From Trinickia terrae (GTDB lineage Bacteria > Pseudomonadota > Gammaproteobacteria > Burkholderiales > Burkholderiaceae): a stretch of DNA of 64,000 nucleotides. The stretch covers positions 248,001 to 312,000 of the forward strand of contig NZ_SWJE01000001.1 in the NCBI RefSeq assembly GCF_005144415.1, written 5' to 3'. Numbering within the stretch: position 1 is the first letter of the stretch; each line of letters begins with the position of its first letter. The position numbers and the translations under genes are program-made. The notes beneath the pieces were generated by a model that saw only the letters and a program-made list of their open reading frames with translations, had not been told where the DNA came from and made no database searches. Below, in pieces: positions 26,323 to 36,235 of the stretch.

Positions 26323-26467
26323 TCCGCGCGGCCGGACCCGATTGCTGTGCCGCGCCACGATGCGCGCGGCGCCGGCCGGCCGTGAGTATGGCGGCTTTCG
26401 GGCGCGCGCCGCATGCATGCGGATGCTGCTTTGCAGCGGCTTCTCCGGGTGAGCCGCAGCTTGCGGA

Positions 26468-26520
26468 TTTGATAAAAGTTATATCAAATAATTAATATTG
26501 AATTTGATCATTTCATCAAA
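26468..26520. promoter_or_regulatory. Two XylR/DmpR-type enhancer (UAS) palindromes
   Basis: TTTGAT-N9-ATCAAA at 26468-26488 and TTTGATCATTTCATCAAA at 26503-26520 have centres about 33 bp apart, three helical turns. The second closely follows the XylR/DmpR site TTGATCAATTGATCAA. They are about 180-215 bp upstream of the sigma-54 start site and 50-100 bp before the activator's own start, so they may also mediate autoregulation. Confidence 0.7.
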
Positions 26521-26571
26521 TAACGATTCGGCGGCGACCGCGCGACGGCCGCCCCGCTTGAAGGAGACCGC

Positions 26572-28473
<1,902 letters not shown>

Positions 28474-28553
28474 GCAAACGGCTTTTTCGGGCGGCGAATG
28501 CGCATACTTGTTTACCCTGATTCGCCGCTAAAGCAGTGTTCAGTTCGAGATCG

Positions 28554-28563
28554 TTGTATACAA
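28554..28563. promoter_or_regulatory. VanR-like operator 1 upstream of vanA
   Basis: TTGTATACAA is a perfect 10-bp palindrome of the FadR/VanR GntR type. It lies 150 bp before the vanA start, with AT-rich flanks that could hold the promoter. Confidence 0.6.
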
Positions 28564-28693
28564 TAAAATCAAGCCACATCGCTCGGCATTCCACGGCGAA
28601 AGTGTGCATCCACGAAAAATCCCCAGTATTAAGGCGATTTCTGGCAATCAGCCAGCGGTGCGGTGCATCTCAGTGTTTGAGTTTTGATTGAAA

Positions 28694-28703
28694 TTGTATA
28701 CAT
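28694..28703. promoter_or_regulatory. VanR-like operator 2 at the vanA ribosome site
   Basis: TTGTATACAT matches operator 1 in nine of ten positions and ends 10 bp before the vanA ATG, just before the GGAGGGGG ribosome site. Two operators 140 bp apart would allow looping or a double block. Confidence 0.6.
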
Positions 28704-28713
28704 TGGAGGGGGT

Positions 28714-29772
28714 ATGTTCCTGAAGAACACCTGGTACGTCGCCTGCACGCCAGACGAGATCGAAGGCAAGCCGCTTGGCCGCCGCATCTGCAACGAGAAG
28801 ATGGTGTTGTTCCGCGGTCCCGATGGCGCTGTCGCCGCGCTCGAAGATTTCTGTCCTCATCGCGGCGCGCCGCTGTCGCTCGGTTTCATGCGCGACGGCC
28901 AGCTCGTGTGCGGCTACCACGGCCTCGTGATGGGCGCGGAAGGCAAATGCGCATCGATGCCGGGCCAGCGCGTCGGCGGCTTTCCGTCGATCCGCCGTTA
29001 CCCCGCGGTCGAGCGCTACGGCTTCATCTGGGTCTGGCCCGGCGACCCGGCGCTCGCCGATCCCGCGAAGATCCATCACCTGGAGTGGGCCGATAACCCC
29101 GAATGGGCGCACGGCGGCGGCCTCTATCACATCCACTGCGACTACCGGCTGATGATCGACAACCTGATGGATCTCACGCACGAGACCTATGTGCACGCGT
29201 CGAGCATCGGCCAGGCCGAGATCGAAGAAGCGCCGCCGCAGACCAAGGCCGAAGGCGAGAGCGTCGTCACGAGCCGCTTCATGGAGAACATCATGCCGCC
29301 GCCGTTCTGGGCCGCGGCGCTGCGCGGCAACGGCCTCGCCGATGACGTTGCCTGCGACCGCTGGCAAATCTGCCGCTTCGCGCCGCCGAGCCACGTGATG
29401 ATCGAAGTGGGCGTCGCGCATGCGGGCAAGGGCGGCTACCACGCGGCGCCGGAGCACAAGGCGTCGAGCATCGTCGTCGACTTCATCACGCCCGAAACGG
29501 AAACCTCGATCTGGTATTTCTGGGGCATGGCGCGCAACTTCAAGCCCGAAGACACGGCGCTCACCGAGAAGATCCGCGAGGGCCAGGGCAAGATTTTCGG
29601 CGAGGATCTCGAGATGCTCGAAGCGCAGCAGCGCAATCTGCTCGCCCATCCCGAGCGCAATCTGCTGAAGCTCAACATCGATGCGGGCGGCGTGCAGTCG
29701 CGCCGGATTCTCGAACGGCTGATCGCCGAAGAGCGGCAGGCTGCCGCCGCCGTTGCTGCTGTTGCGTCATGA
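28714..29772 (+). CDS. vanA: Vanillate O-demethylase, Rieske oxygenase subunit
   Basis: A 352-residue terminal oxygenase that demethylates vanillate to protocatechuate and formaldehyde. The Rieske ligands are CPHRGAPLS and CGYHGL (residues about 48-75). The mononuclear iron facial triad region is in MIDNLMDLTHETYVHASS with the two histidines. Length and start (MFLKNTWYVACTPDEIEGKP) are characteristic of VanA. ATG 28714 follows GGAGGGGG. It is followed by vanB 12 bp later. This step receives the vanillate expected from the ferulate operon at 14.7-19.2 kb. Confidence 0.95.
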   Translation: MFLKNTWYVACTPDEIEGKPLGRRICNEKMVLFRGPDGAVAALEDFCPHRGAPLSLGFMRDGQLVCGYHGLVMGAEGKCASMPGQRVGGFPSIRRYPAVERYGFIWVWPGDPALADPAKIHHLEWADNPEWAHGGGLYHIHCDYRLMIDNLMDLTHETYVHASSIGQAEIEEAPPQTKAEGESVVTSRFMENIMPPPFWAAALRGNGLADDVACDRWQICRFAPPSHVMIEVGVAHAGKGGYHAAPEHKASSIVVDFITPETETSIWYFWGMARNFKPEDTALTEKIREGQGKIFGEDLEMLEAQQRNLLAHPERNLLKLNIDAGGVQSRRILERLIAEERQAAAAVAAVAS

Positions 29773-29784
29773 GAGGGGGCGAGC

Positions 29785-30735
29785 ATGCAAGTCAGAATCG
29801 CCCGTAAATTCCAGGCCGCAACCGATATCTGCGCATTCGAGCTTGTCAGTGCCGACGGCCGCGCGTTACCCCCGTTCACAGCGGGTGCGCATGTCGACGT
29901 CCGCGTTGGCGGCGGCATCGTCCGTCAGTATTCGCTGTGCAACTCGCCGAGCGAAACGCATCGCTATCTGATCGCGGTGCTGCGCGACGCGAATTCGCGC
30001 GGCGGATCGGTGGCGATGCATGCGCTCGAAGAGGGCGGCTTGCTCGAGATCGGCGAGCCGAAGAATCATTTCCCGTTGAACGAACGCGCAGGGCATTCGC
30101 TGCTGCTCGCGGGCGGCATCGGCGTGACGCCGATTCTCGCGATGGCCGAGGCGCTCGCCGCGAACGGCGCATCGTTCGAGATGCACTACTGCACGCGAAA
30201 CGCCGCGCGCACGGCGTTTCGCGAGCGGCTTGGCGAGGCCAGTTTCGCCGGTCGCGTTCATCTATACTTCGACGACGCTCGCGACGGCGAGGCTCGTCTC
30301 GATCTCGCCGCGCTCTTCGCATCGCGCGCGCTCGACACGCATCTCTACGTATGCGGCCCGGCCGGGTTCATCGCCGCGGTGATGGGGGCCGCGAAAGCGG
30401 CAGGCTGGGACGATGCGCGCGTGCATCGCGAGTTCTTCGCGGCTGGGCCGCAGGAAGGCGGCAACGATGGCGCGTTCCAGGTCAAGCTGTCGACGAGCGG
30501 CCGCTTGATCGAAGTCGCGCCGGACGTGACGGTGGCTGCCGCACTCGCCGCCGCGGGCGTCGATTTGCCGACGTCGTGCGAGCAGGGTGTCTGCGGCACG
30601 TGTCTCACTCGCGTGCTGTCGGGCGAGCCCGATCATCGCGACGTCTACTTGACGGATGAAGAGAAGGCCGCGAACGATCAGTTCCTGCCGTGCTGCTCGC
30701 GCTCGAAGTCCCCGGTCCTGGTGCTGGATCTGTGA
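29785..30735 (+). CDS. vanB: Vanillate O-demethylase, oxidoreductase subunit
   Basis: A 316-residue electron-transfer partner of VanA. In order: an FMN-binding barrel (VRQYSLCNSP), an NADH-binding domain (LLLAGGIGVTPILAMAEA; LYVCGPAGFI) and a C-terminal plant-type 2Fe-2S domain (PTSCEQGVCGTCLTRVL with the distal Cys near LPCCSRS). This phthalate-dioxygenase-reductase layout is standard for VanB. Translation follows vanA closely and vanR lies 68 bp downstream. Confidence 0.95.
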   Translation: MQVRIARKFQAATDICAFELVSADGRALPPFTAGAHVDVRVGGGIVRQYSLCNSPSETHRYLIAVLRDANSRGGSVAMHALEEGGLLEIGEPKNHFPLNERAGHSLLLAGGIGVTPILAMAEALAANGASFEMHYCTRNAARTAFRERLGEASFAGRVHLYFDDARDGEARLDLAALFASRALDTHLYVCGPAGFIAAVMGAAKAAGWDDARVHREFFAAGPQEGGNDGAFQVKLSTSGRLIEVAPDVTVAAALAAAGVDLPTSCEQGVCGTCLTRVLSGEPDHRDVYLTDEEKAANDQFLPCCSRSKSPVLVLDL

Positions 30736-30803
30736 CCGTTGGCGTCGATCGAGGCGCGAGGGAAGCACGTACGCGGCTTGAAACGATCGAATCGAGGGAT
30801 CAG

Positions 30804-31583
30804 ATGGAGCAACACGACACGATGCCTGGCGATGCCGCTGCATCGGGGGCATCGTCGCAAACAGTCAAGGCGCAGCTCGGCCTGCGCGAGCTGATTCTCG
30901 CGGGCGAACTCGCGCCCGGCGCGCGCATTACCGAGCTGTGGGCGGTGGACCGTCTCGGCATGTCGCGCACGCCAGTGCGCGCGGCGTTGATGCGCTTGCA
31001 GGACGAGGGACTGCTCGAAGCCGTGCCGTCGGGCGGCTACGCGGTGCGCTCGTTCAGCGGCGCCGAGCTCTACGATGCGATCGAAGTGCGCGGCACGCTC
31101 GAAGGGCTGGCCGCGAGGCTCGCGGCGGAGCGGGGCGTCGATCCCGCGCTGATGGCGTCGCTGCGCGATTGCGTGGCGGATATCGATGCGTTGCTCGAAG
31201 ATCCGCCGATGACCGAAGCCAAGTTTTCGCAATACGTCGAGCTCAACGAGCGGTTTCATCGCTTGCTGGCGTCGGCGTGCAACAGCAGCGTCGTCGAGCG
31301 TCAGCTTGCGAAAGCGATGGCGCTGCCGTTCGCGTCGCCTAGCGGGTTCGTCAAGGTGCAGGCTGTCGCGCCCGACGCGTATCAAGTGCTCGTCGTCGCG
31401 CAGGCTCAGCATCGCGCGGTGCTCGATGCGATCGAGCGCCGCGAAGGCGCGCGCGCCGAGGCGCTGATGCGCGAGCATGCGCGCATCGCGCACCGCAATC
31501 TGGAGAACGCGCTGAAGAATCAGTCGGCGCTGTCGCAGTTGTTTGGGGCCAATCTCATTCGGCAATGGGGGGCGGAGGTTTGA
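30804..31583 (+). CDS. vanR: GntR-family repressor of vanillate demethylase
   Basis: A 259-residue FadR-branch regulator. The winged helix reads ELWAVDRLGMSRTPVRAALM. The FCD domain carries the conserved acidic/His set (YVELNERFHRLLA, AQHRAVLDAI, MREHARIAHRNL). It is encoded directly after vanAB, the normal place for VanR, a repressor relieved by vanillate. The two TTGTATACAW sites before vanA are its expected targets. No operator is seen in the short vanB-vanR gap, so it is probably co-transcribed. Confidence 0.88.
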   Translation: MEQHDTMPGDAAASGASSQTVKAQLGLRELILAGELAPGARITELWAVDRLGMSRTPVRAALMRLQDEGLLEAVPSGGYAVRSFSGAELYDAIEVRGTLEGLAARLAAERGVDPALMASLRDCVADIDALLEDPPMTEAKFSQYVELNERFHRLLASACNSSVVERQLAKAMALPFASPSGFVKVQAVAPDAYQVLVVAQAQHRAVLDAIERREGARAEALMREHARIAHRNLENALKNQSALSQLFGANLIRQWGAEV

Positions 31584-31626
31584 GATGCTAAGGAGCGCGA
31601 GTTTGAGGCTTTCGTAAAACTTGAAT

Positions 31627-32146
31627 TCGCGGCGGTCCGTATGGTCCGTCCCTCCCCGGGACCGGGGTCACTTTGGTCTTGCCCAAAGTAACCAAAGGCG
31701 TGTCCTCGGCGGACGGCCTTGGCCCGTTAGCACTCAGTTCTGTCAGCGATAGCGGTCTAGGGCAAGCGTCACCGCTCGCCGCGCGTCCCGTTAGCACGCG
31801 GCACGGGGTTGCGCTGCGTCGAAACAAAGCAAGCGCATCAGTTTGGCGACGCCGCATGTTGACTACGATTGAGAACAAGCACGAGCGCACGGCGCAGCAT
31901 CGCAAGACAAACGTCTTTGGGCCTTGCCTGACCATCAGTATTGATTTGATTCGACTCTGCGCAATTCCGTGCCGCGTGCTAACGGGACGTGCGGCGAGCG
32001 GTAACAGTGGCCCCAGGACGATACCGCGAACAGGACTGAGTGCTCTTCGGCCGAGGCCGTCCGCCCAGGACACGCCTTTGGTTACTTTGGGCAAGACCAA
32101 AGTGACCCCGGTCCCGGGGAGGGACGGACCATACGGACCGCCGCGA
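31627..32146. repeat. 520-bp long inverted repeat element
   Basis: The outer 80 bp (31627-31706) are perfectly repeated in reverse complement at 32067-32146. Further inward the two arms keep matching with mismatches: ...GGCGGACGGCC and CGTCCCGTTAGCACGCGGCA pair with their complements near 31950-32060. Only about 120 bp at the centre (31835-31950) is unpaired. Frames within it are open on both strands by compositional accident and are not protein-like. It fills the gap between vanR and the convergent acdS and could form a very large hairpin or cruciform. It resembles a dispersed intergenic element more than a gene. Confidence 0.85.
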
Positions 32147-32201
32147 TATCAAAGTTTTTGCGAAAACCTAAAAGGCAAGAACAAAAAAACCAAAGCCAGT
32201 T

Positions 32202-33218
32202 TCATCCATCCCGAAAGATGAAGCTATAAGCGCTCAACGCAGGCACCCCGCCAAGATGCGCATAGAGCACCTTCGACCCCTCGGGAAACTCGCCAAGCCG
32301 CACCTTGTCGATCATCCCGTGCATCGACTTCCCTTCGTAGACCGGGTCCGTCAGCATGCCTTCGAGGCGCGCGCAAAGCCGGATCGCTTCGAGCGTGCCT
32401 TCGTTCGGCAAGCCGTATTCCGGGCCGCCGTAGCGCGTATCGAGCACCACGTCGCGCTCGGTGATGTCGCGTCCGAGATCGACCGCTTCGGCCGTGCGCT
32501 TCGCGATCCGCGTGATCTGCTCGCGCGTCGCCTCGGGCTTGGCCGACGCATCGATGCCGATCACGCGGTCGGCGCGTCCGTCCGCCGCGAAGCCGACGAC
32601 CATGCCGGCCTGCGTGCTGCCCGTCACCGAGCAGACGACGATGTAGTCGAACTTGAAGCCGAGCTCGGCCTCCTGCTGGCGCACTTCCTCGGCAAAGCCG
32701 ACAAAGCCGAGGCCGCCGAGCGGATGATCGGAGCAGCCCGCCGGAATCGCGTACGGCTTGCCGCCCGCCTGGCGCACGCTTTCGAGCGCGTCTTCCCAGC
32801 TCTTGCGAAAGCCGATGTCGAACCCGTCCGGCACGAGGCGCACGTCCGCGCCCATGATGCGCGACATCTGGATGTTGCCGACGCGGTCGTACACGGCGTC
32901 GGAGTAGTTGACCCAGTTCTCCTGAACGAGGACGCACTTCATCCCGAGATGCGCGGCGACGGCCGCGACCTGTCGCGTCTGGTTCGATTGAATGCCGCCG
33001 ATGGAAACGAGCGTGTCGCAGCCTTGGGCGAGCGCATCGGGAATCAGGTATTCGAGCTTGCGGGTCTTGTTGCCGCCGAAGGCGAGGCCGCTGTTGCAGT
33101 CGTCGCGCTTGGCGTAGAGCTGGACTTTGCCGCCCAGGTGTTCGCTCAGGCGTTTGAGCGGCTGAATGGGAGTCGGGCCGAACGTGAGCGGGTAGCGGGG
33201 GAATCGTTGCAGATTCAT
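32202..33218 (-). CDS. acdS: 1-aminocyclopropane-1-carboxylate (ACC) deaminase
   Basis: A 338-residue PLP enzyme that degrades the plant ethylene precursor ACC to 2-oxobutyrate and ammonia. The PLP lysine is Lys51 ([10 protein letters not shown]) and the nucleophilic Ser78 is in GIQSNQTRQ. The Tyr-Glu pair in DPVYEGKS and the Leu in HLGGVPALS mark a true deaminase, not a D-cysteine desulfhydrase. The length is exactly that of AcdS. It is divergent from an Lrp-type regulator, as usual in plant-associated Burkholderiales. The stop is 56 bp from the long inverted repeat. Confidence 0.96.
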   Translation of the reverse strand: MNLQRFPRYPLTFGPTPIQPLKRLSEHLGGKVQLYAKRDDCNSGLAFGGNKTRKLEYLIPDALAQGCDTLVSIGGIQSNQTRQVAAVAAHLGMKCVLVQENWVNYSDAVYDRVGNIQMSRIMGADVRLVPDGFDIGFRKSWEDALESVRQAGGKPYAIPAGCSDHPLGGLGFVGFAEEVRQQEAELGFKFDYIVVCSVTGSTQAGMVVGFAADGRADRVIGIDASAKPEATREQITRIAKRTAEAVDLGRDITERDVVLDTRYGGPEYGLPNEGTLEAIRLCARLEGMLTDPVYEGKSMHGMIDKVRLGEFPEGSKVLYAHLGGVPALSAYSFIFRDG

Positions 33219-33282
33219 GACGTGTCTCCTCGGTGGGTCGCAATGGAGACAATGATAGGGACGTTGCCGGGAAATGAGGTTG

Positions 33283-33296
33283 CGAAATAAATTTCG
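33283..33296. promoter_or_regulatory. Candidate AcdR (Lrp-type) operator between acdS and acdR
   Basis: CGAAATAAATTTCG is a perfect 6+6 inverted repeat with a 2-bp centre, located 65 bp before the acdS start and 62 bp before acdR. It is the only strong palindrome in the 139-bp divergent gap and suits an Lrp-family activator. Confidence 0.55.
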
Positions 33297-33357
33297 TCGA
33301 CGTACTTTGGATCTACATGAAGCTGTATTGGCCTAATTAAATTTCTCAAGATGAATC

Positions 33358-33867
33358 ATGTGCGCAATAAAGAAACGCAGCGAACTCGCCGATGACACCG
33401 GCATGCTCCAGCAGCTCGACCGCATCGACCGCGCGATCCTCAAGCAGCTTCAGAACGACGCCTCGATCTCGAACGTCAGCCTCGCGGCGAAGGTGAAGCT
33501 GAGCGCGCCCGCCTGCCTGAGGCGCGTGGAGCGCTTAAAGGAAATGGGGCTGATACGAGGCGTGGTGGCGCTGCTCGACCCGAAGGCGCTCGGGGCCGGC
33601 ATGCTCGTCGTGATCGGGGTGGTGCTCGACCGCTCGACACCCGAGTCGTTCGCCGAGTTCGAGAAGGCGGCGCAAAAGGTGTCCGGCTGCATGGAGTGCC
33701 ACGTCGTGACCGGCGAGTTCGACTACTTCATGCTGGTGCGCACGCGCGACAGCGAAAGCTTCAACCGCCTCCACGCGGAGCAACTGCTGTACTTGCCCGG
33801 CGTGCGGCAGATCCGCAGCTTCATGGTGCTCAAGGAGATCCTCTCGACGACGAAGTTTCCGCTGTAA
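33358..33867 (+). CDS. acdR: Lrp/AsnC-family regulator of ACC deaminase
   Basis: A 169-residue Lrp-type protein. The helix-turn-helix is at about 20-65 (IDRAILKQLQNDASISNVSL, KLSAPACLRRVERLKEMG), followed by the RAM ligand domain with CHVVTGEFDYFMLVRTRD. Divergent pairing with acdS identifies it as AcdR, which activates acdS in the presence of ACC. The ATG at 33358 gives the usual length; an internal ATG (33394) is also possible. Confidence 0.88.
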   Translation: MCAIKKRSELADDTGMLQQLDRIDRAILKQLQNDASISNVSLAAKVKLSAPACLRRVERLKEMGLIRGVVALLDPKALGAGMLVVIGVVLDRSTPESFAEFEKAAQKVSGCMECHVVTGEFDYFMLVRTRDSESFNRLHAEQLLYLPGVRQIRSFMVLKEILSTTKFPL

Positions 33868-33991
33868 TGTCCGTTGCATGCGCGCCCATTGCCTACAATC
33901 CATTCACGCGCACGGCGATTTCGCACGCAGCAGGGAAGCAGTCGCGGACCCGCTTTGCGCGATTTCTGTTTTCGTCGCAAGGAGGGCTGCC

Positions 33992-34285
33992 ATGGCGACT
34001 TATGTGATCCTCGCTAAATTCACGGATCAAGGCATCAAGACCGTGAAGAACACCCCGAAAAGGGCCGCTCAAGTGGCGGAAATGGCCACGGGCTTCGGCT
34101 GCAAAGTGACGAACGTCTACTGGACGCTGGGCGAATATGACGTCGTCGTCACCCTGGATGCGCCTGACGATCAAAGCCTTTGCGCCCTGGGCATGGCGAT
34201 CGGCGCGCAGGGCAACGTCCATACGCAAACGCTGCGTGCGTTCACGAAGGATGAAATCGGCGCGATCGTCGCCAAGCTGCCGTAA
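33992..34285 (+). CDS. GYD-domain protein
   Basis: A 97-residue protein of the GYD family (ferredoxin-like alpha/beta fold), small bacterial proteins without proven function. The motif LGEYDVVVTLDAPDD contains the characteristic (G)EYD variant of GYD. A strong GGAGG site precedes the ATG at 33992. It stands alone between acdR and another small gene, with no clear operon partner. Confidence 0.85.
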   Translation: MATYVILAKFTDQGIKTVKNTPKRAAQVAEMATGFGCKVTNVYWTLGEYDVVVTLDAPDDQSLCALGMAIGAQGNVHTQTLRAFTKDEIGAIVAKLP

Positions 34286-34367
34286 CGCGCGTTCGCGCAA
34301 CTCCACTCAACCGCTTTCGTTGCCGCGCGCCCTACACTCGCGCGGCTTTTCTGTCATGGAGGTCACG

Positions 34368-34583
34368 ATGAATGTCGCAACTCAAGCCGATGTGAAGGCG
34401 TTCGTGCAGACGGCCGAGCAGGCCGGCGGATTCGTCTGGGTAATTTCGCTCGTCGATTTCGCGGCGCGTGAAGTCAAGCGCGCATTGGTGTCGGACGAAT
34501 CGTATTCGACGCCGGCGGCAGCCAGGGATGCCGGCGTCGCGCGCCTGGCCGCGCTGGCGGCGGATCGGCAGGCGCATGGCTAG
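34368..34583 (+). CDS. Small hypothetical protein
   Basis: A 71-residue acidic alpha/beta protein (NVATQADVKAFVQTAEQAGG start; WVISLVDFAAREVKRAL strand-helix). ATG 34368 is preferred over ATG 34356 because the GGAGG site at 34358-34362 is correctly spaced only for the former. No family is recognised. It lies 68 bp before the glutamine synthetase and could be co-transcribed with it. Confidence 0.6.
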   Translation: MNVATQADVKAFVQTAEQAGGFVWVISLVDFAAREVKRALVSDESYSTPAAARDAGVARLAALAADRQAHG

Positions 34584-34651
34584 ACCTTCCTTGTTTTTAC
34601 GCCACGACATACTAATTTGAACGGTATGAGGGTCGGAAAGAGGAGGCTGTC

Positions 34652-36157
34652 ATGTCCTCGACGCAACGCGCTCCAGGTGCCCCTTTTGGTGCATCGGTCG
34701 AAGCCGGCAGTTTTCGCGTGACCCGGCCGCAAAGCGCCGGCGATGTGATGGGGTGGCTGCGGCAGCATGATGTCCAGATCGTCGATCTGAAATTCACGGA
34801 CTTGCCGGGCCTCTGGCAGCATTTCTCGATCACGCTGCCCGAAGTGCATCCCGACCTCTTCAGCGCGGGCATCGGTTTCGACGGCTCGTCGATTCGCGGC
34901 TTCCAGGAGATTCACGAATCCGACATGCTGCTCAGGCCCGACCCTTCCACCGCGTTCATCGATCCGGTTTGCGGCACGCCGACGCTGTCGATGATCTGCG
35001 ACGTGGTCGACCCTGTGCTGCAACGGCCGTACTCTCGCGATCCGCGCTACGTCGCGAAGAAAGCCGAAAACTACCTGCGCCAGACGGGCATCGCGACCAC
35101 CTGCTATTTCGGCCCCGAACTGGAGTTCTTCATTTTCGATTCGATCCGTTTCGGGCAGGACCAGCACAGCGGTTTCTACTGCGTTGAATCGGCCGAAGGC
35201 GACTGGACGACGGGCCGCGACGAGGGCGCGTACGGCGGCGGCAATCTCGGCTACAAGGCGCGCTACAAAGAGGGCTATTTCCCGGTGCCGCCGCAGGACA
35301 CGCTGCAGGAGATCCGCTCGGAAATCGCGTTGACGCTGCAACAGGCCGGCGTGCAAGTGGAGGTGCACCACCACGAAGTGGCGACCGCGGGCCAGAACGA
35401 AATCGACATGCGTTTCGCGACGCTCACGCGCATGGCCGACAACGTGATGATCTACAAGTACATCTGCAAGAACGTCGCGCGGCGGCACGGCAAGGTGGCG
35501 ACCTTCATGCCGAAGCCGCTCTTCGCCGACAACGCGAGCGGCATGCATTGCCACCAGAGCCTCTGGAACGACGACGTCAATCTCTTCTACGACGCGCACG
35601 GCTGGGCGCTGACCTCGGAGGCCTGCCGCTGGTACATCGGCGGCTTGCTGCAGCATGCGCCTGCGCTGATGGCGTTCTGCGCGCCGTCGACGAATTCGTA
35701 CAAGCGTTTGGTGCCGGGCTACGAGGCGCCCGTGAACCTGGCGATGTCGCAGCGCAACCGCTCGGCAGCCGCGCGCATTCCGATGTATTCGGATTCGCCG
35801 AAGGCGAGGCGCGTCGAATTCCGCTGCCCGGACCCTTCGGCGAACGCGTACCTCGCTTTCGCGGCGATGCTGATGGCCGGCATCGACGGCATCGAAAACA
35901 AGATCGACCCGGGGCCGCCGCTCGATCGCAACATCTACGACTTGCCGCCTGAGGAGGCGAAGAACATCCGCCAGGTGCCGGGTTCGCTGGAGGCATCGCT
36001 CGCGGCGCTCGAAGACGATCGCGCGTTCCTGCTCAAAGGCGAGGTGTTCACCGAGGACATCGTCGAGACCTGGATCGACTACAAGCGCAAGCACGAAATC
36101 GATCCGGTCAAGCTGCGCCCGCATCCATGGGAGTTTTACTTGTACTTCGATATTTGA
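34652..36157 (+). CDS. glnA: Type I glutamine synthetase
   Basis: A 501-residue glutamine synthetase catalysing ATP-dependent amidation of glutamate. Signature blocks: [17 protein letters not shown], the metal-binding [27 protein letters not shown], the ATP-site [16 protein letters not shown] and NRSAAARIP. The adenylylation tyrosine is present (Tyr429 in NIYDLPPEE), so GlnE control is possible. An N-terminal extension of about 30 residues and the isolated location suggest a second, non-housekeeping paralogue: no glnL/glnG or nifA-type neighbour is present. I cannot prove another glnA elsewhere. Confidence 0.92.
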   Translation: MSSTQRAPGAPFGASVEAGSFRVTRPQSAGDVMGWLRQHDVQIVDLKFTDLPGLWQHFSITLPEVHPDLFSAGIGFDGSSIRGFQEIHESDMLLRPDPSTAFIDPVCGTPTLSMICDVVDPVLQRPYSRDPRYVAKKAENYLRQTGIATTCYFGPELEFFIFDSIRFGQDQHSGFYCVESAEGDWTTGRDEGAYGGGNLGYKARYKEGYFPVPPQDTLQEIRSEIALTLQQAGVQVEVHHHEVATAGQNEIDMRFATLTRMADNVMIYKYICKNVARRHGKVATFMPKPLFADNASGMHCHQSLWNDDVNLFYDAHGWALTSEACRWYIGGLLQHAPALMAFCAPSTNSYKRLVPGYEAPVNLAMSQRNRSAAARIPMYSDSPKARRVEFRCPDPSANAYLAFAAMLMAGIDGIENKIDPGPPLDRNIYDLPPEEAKNIRQVPGSLEASLAALEDDRAFLLKGEVFTEDIVETWIDYKRKHEIDPVKLRPHPWEFYLYFDI

Positions 36158-36167
36158 TGACCTCTGC

Positions 36168-36213
36168 GCGCGACGCCGTCGCTGCGGAACGGCCCGCAGC
36201 CACGGCGTCGCGC
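36168..36213. terminator. Shared hairpin between glnA and the convergent beta-propeller gene
   Basis: GCGCGACGCCGT (36168-36179) pairs perfectly with ACGGCGTCGCGC (36202-36213), and an inner GCTGCGG/CCGCAGC stem extends it. It lies 11 bp after the glnA stop and 23 bp after the convergent gene's stop, so it can end both transcripts. No strong T run follows on either strand. Confidence 0.65.
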
Positions 36214-36235
36214 GGCAAGCAACGCGAACGCGCTG

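Noticed and set aside
31588-32221. Open frames on both strands inside the long inverted repeat (about 170-180 codons)
   Set aside because: The two proteins are nearly identical because the DNA is palindromic; no ribosome sites or domains, so the repeat is the feature.
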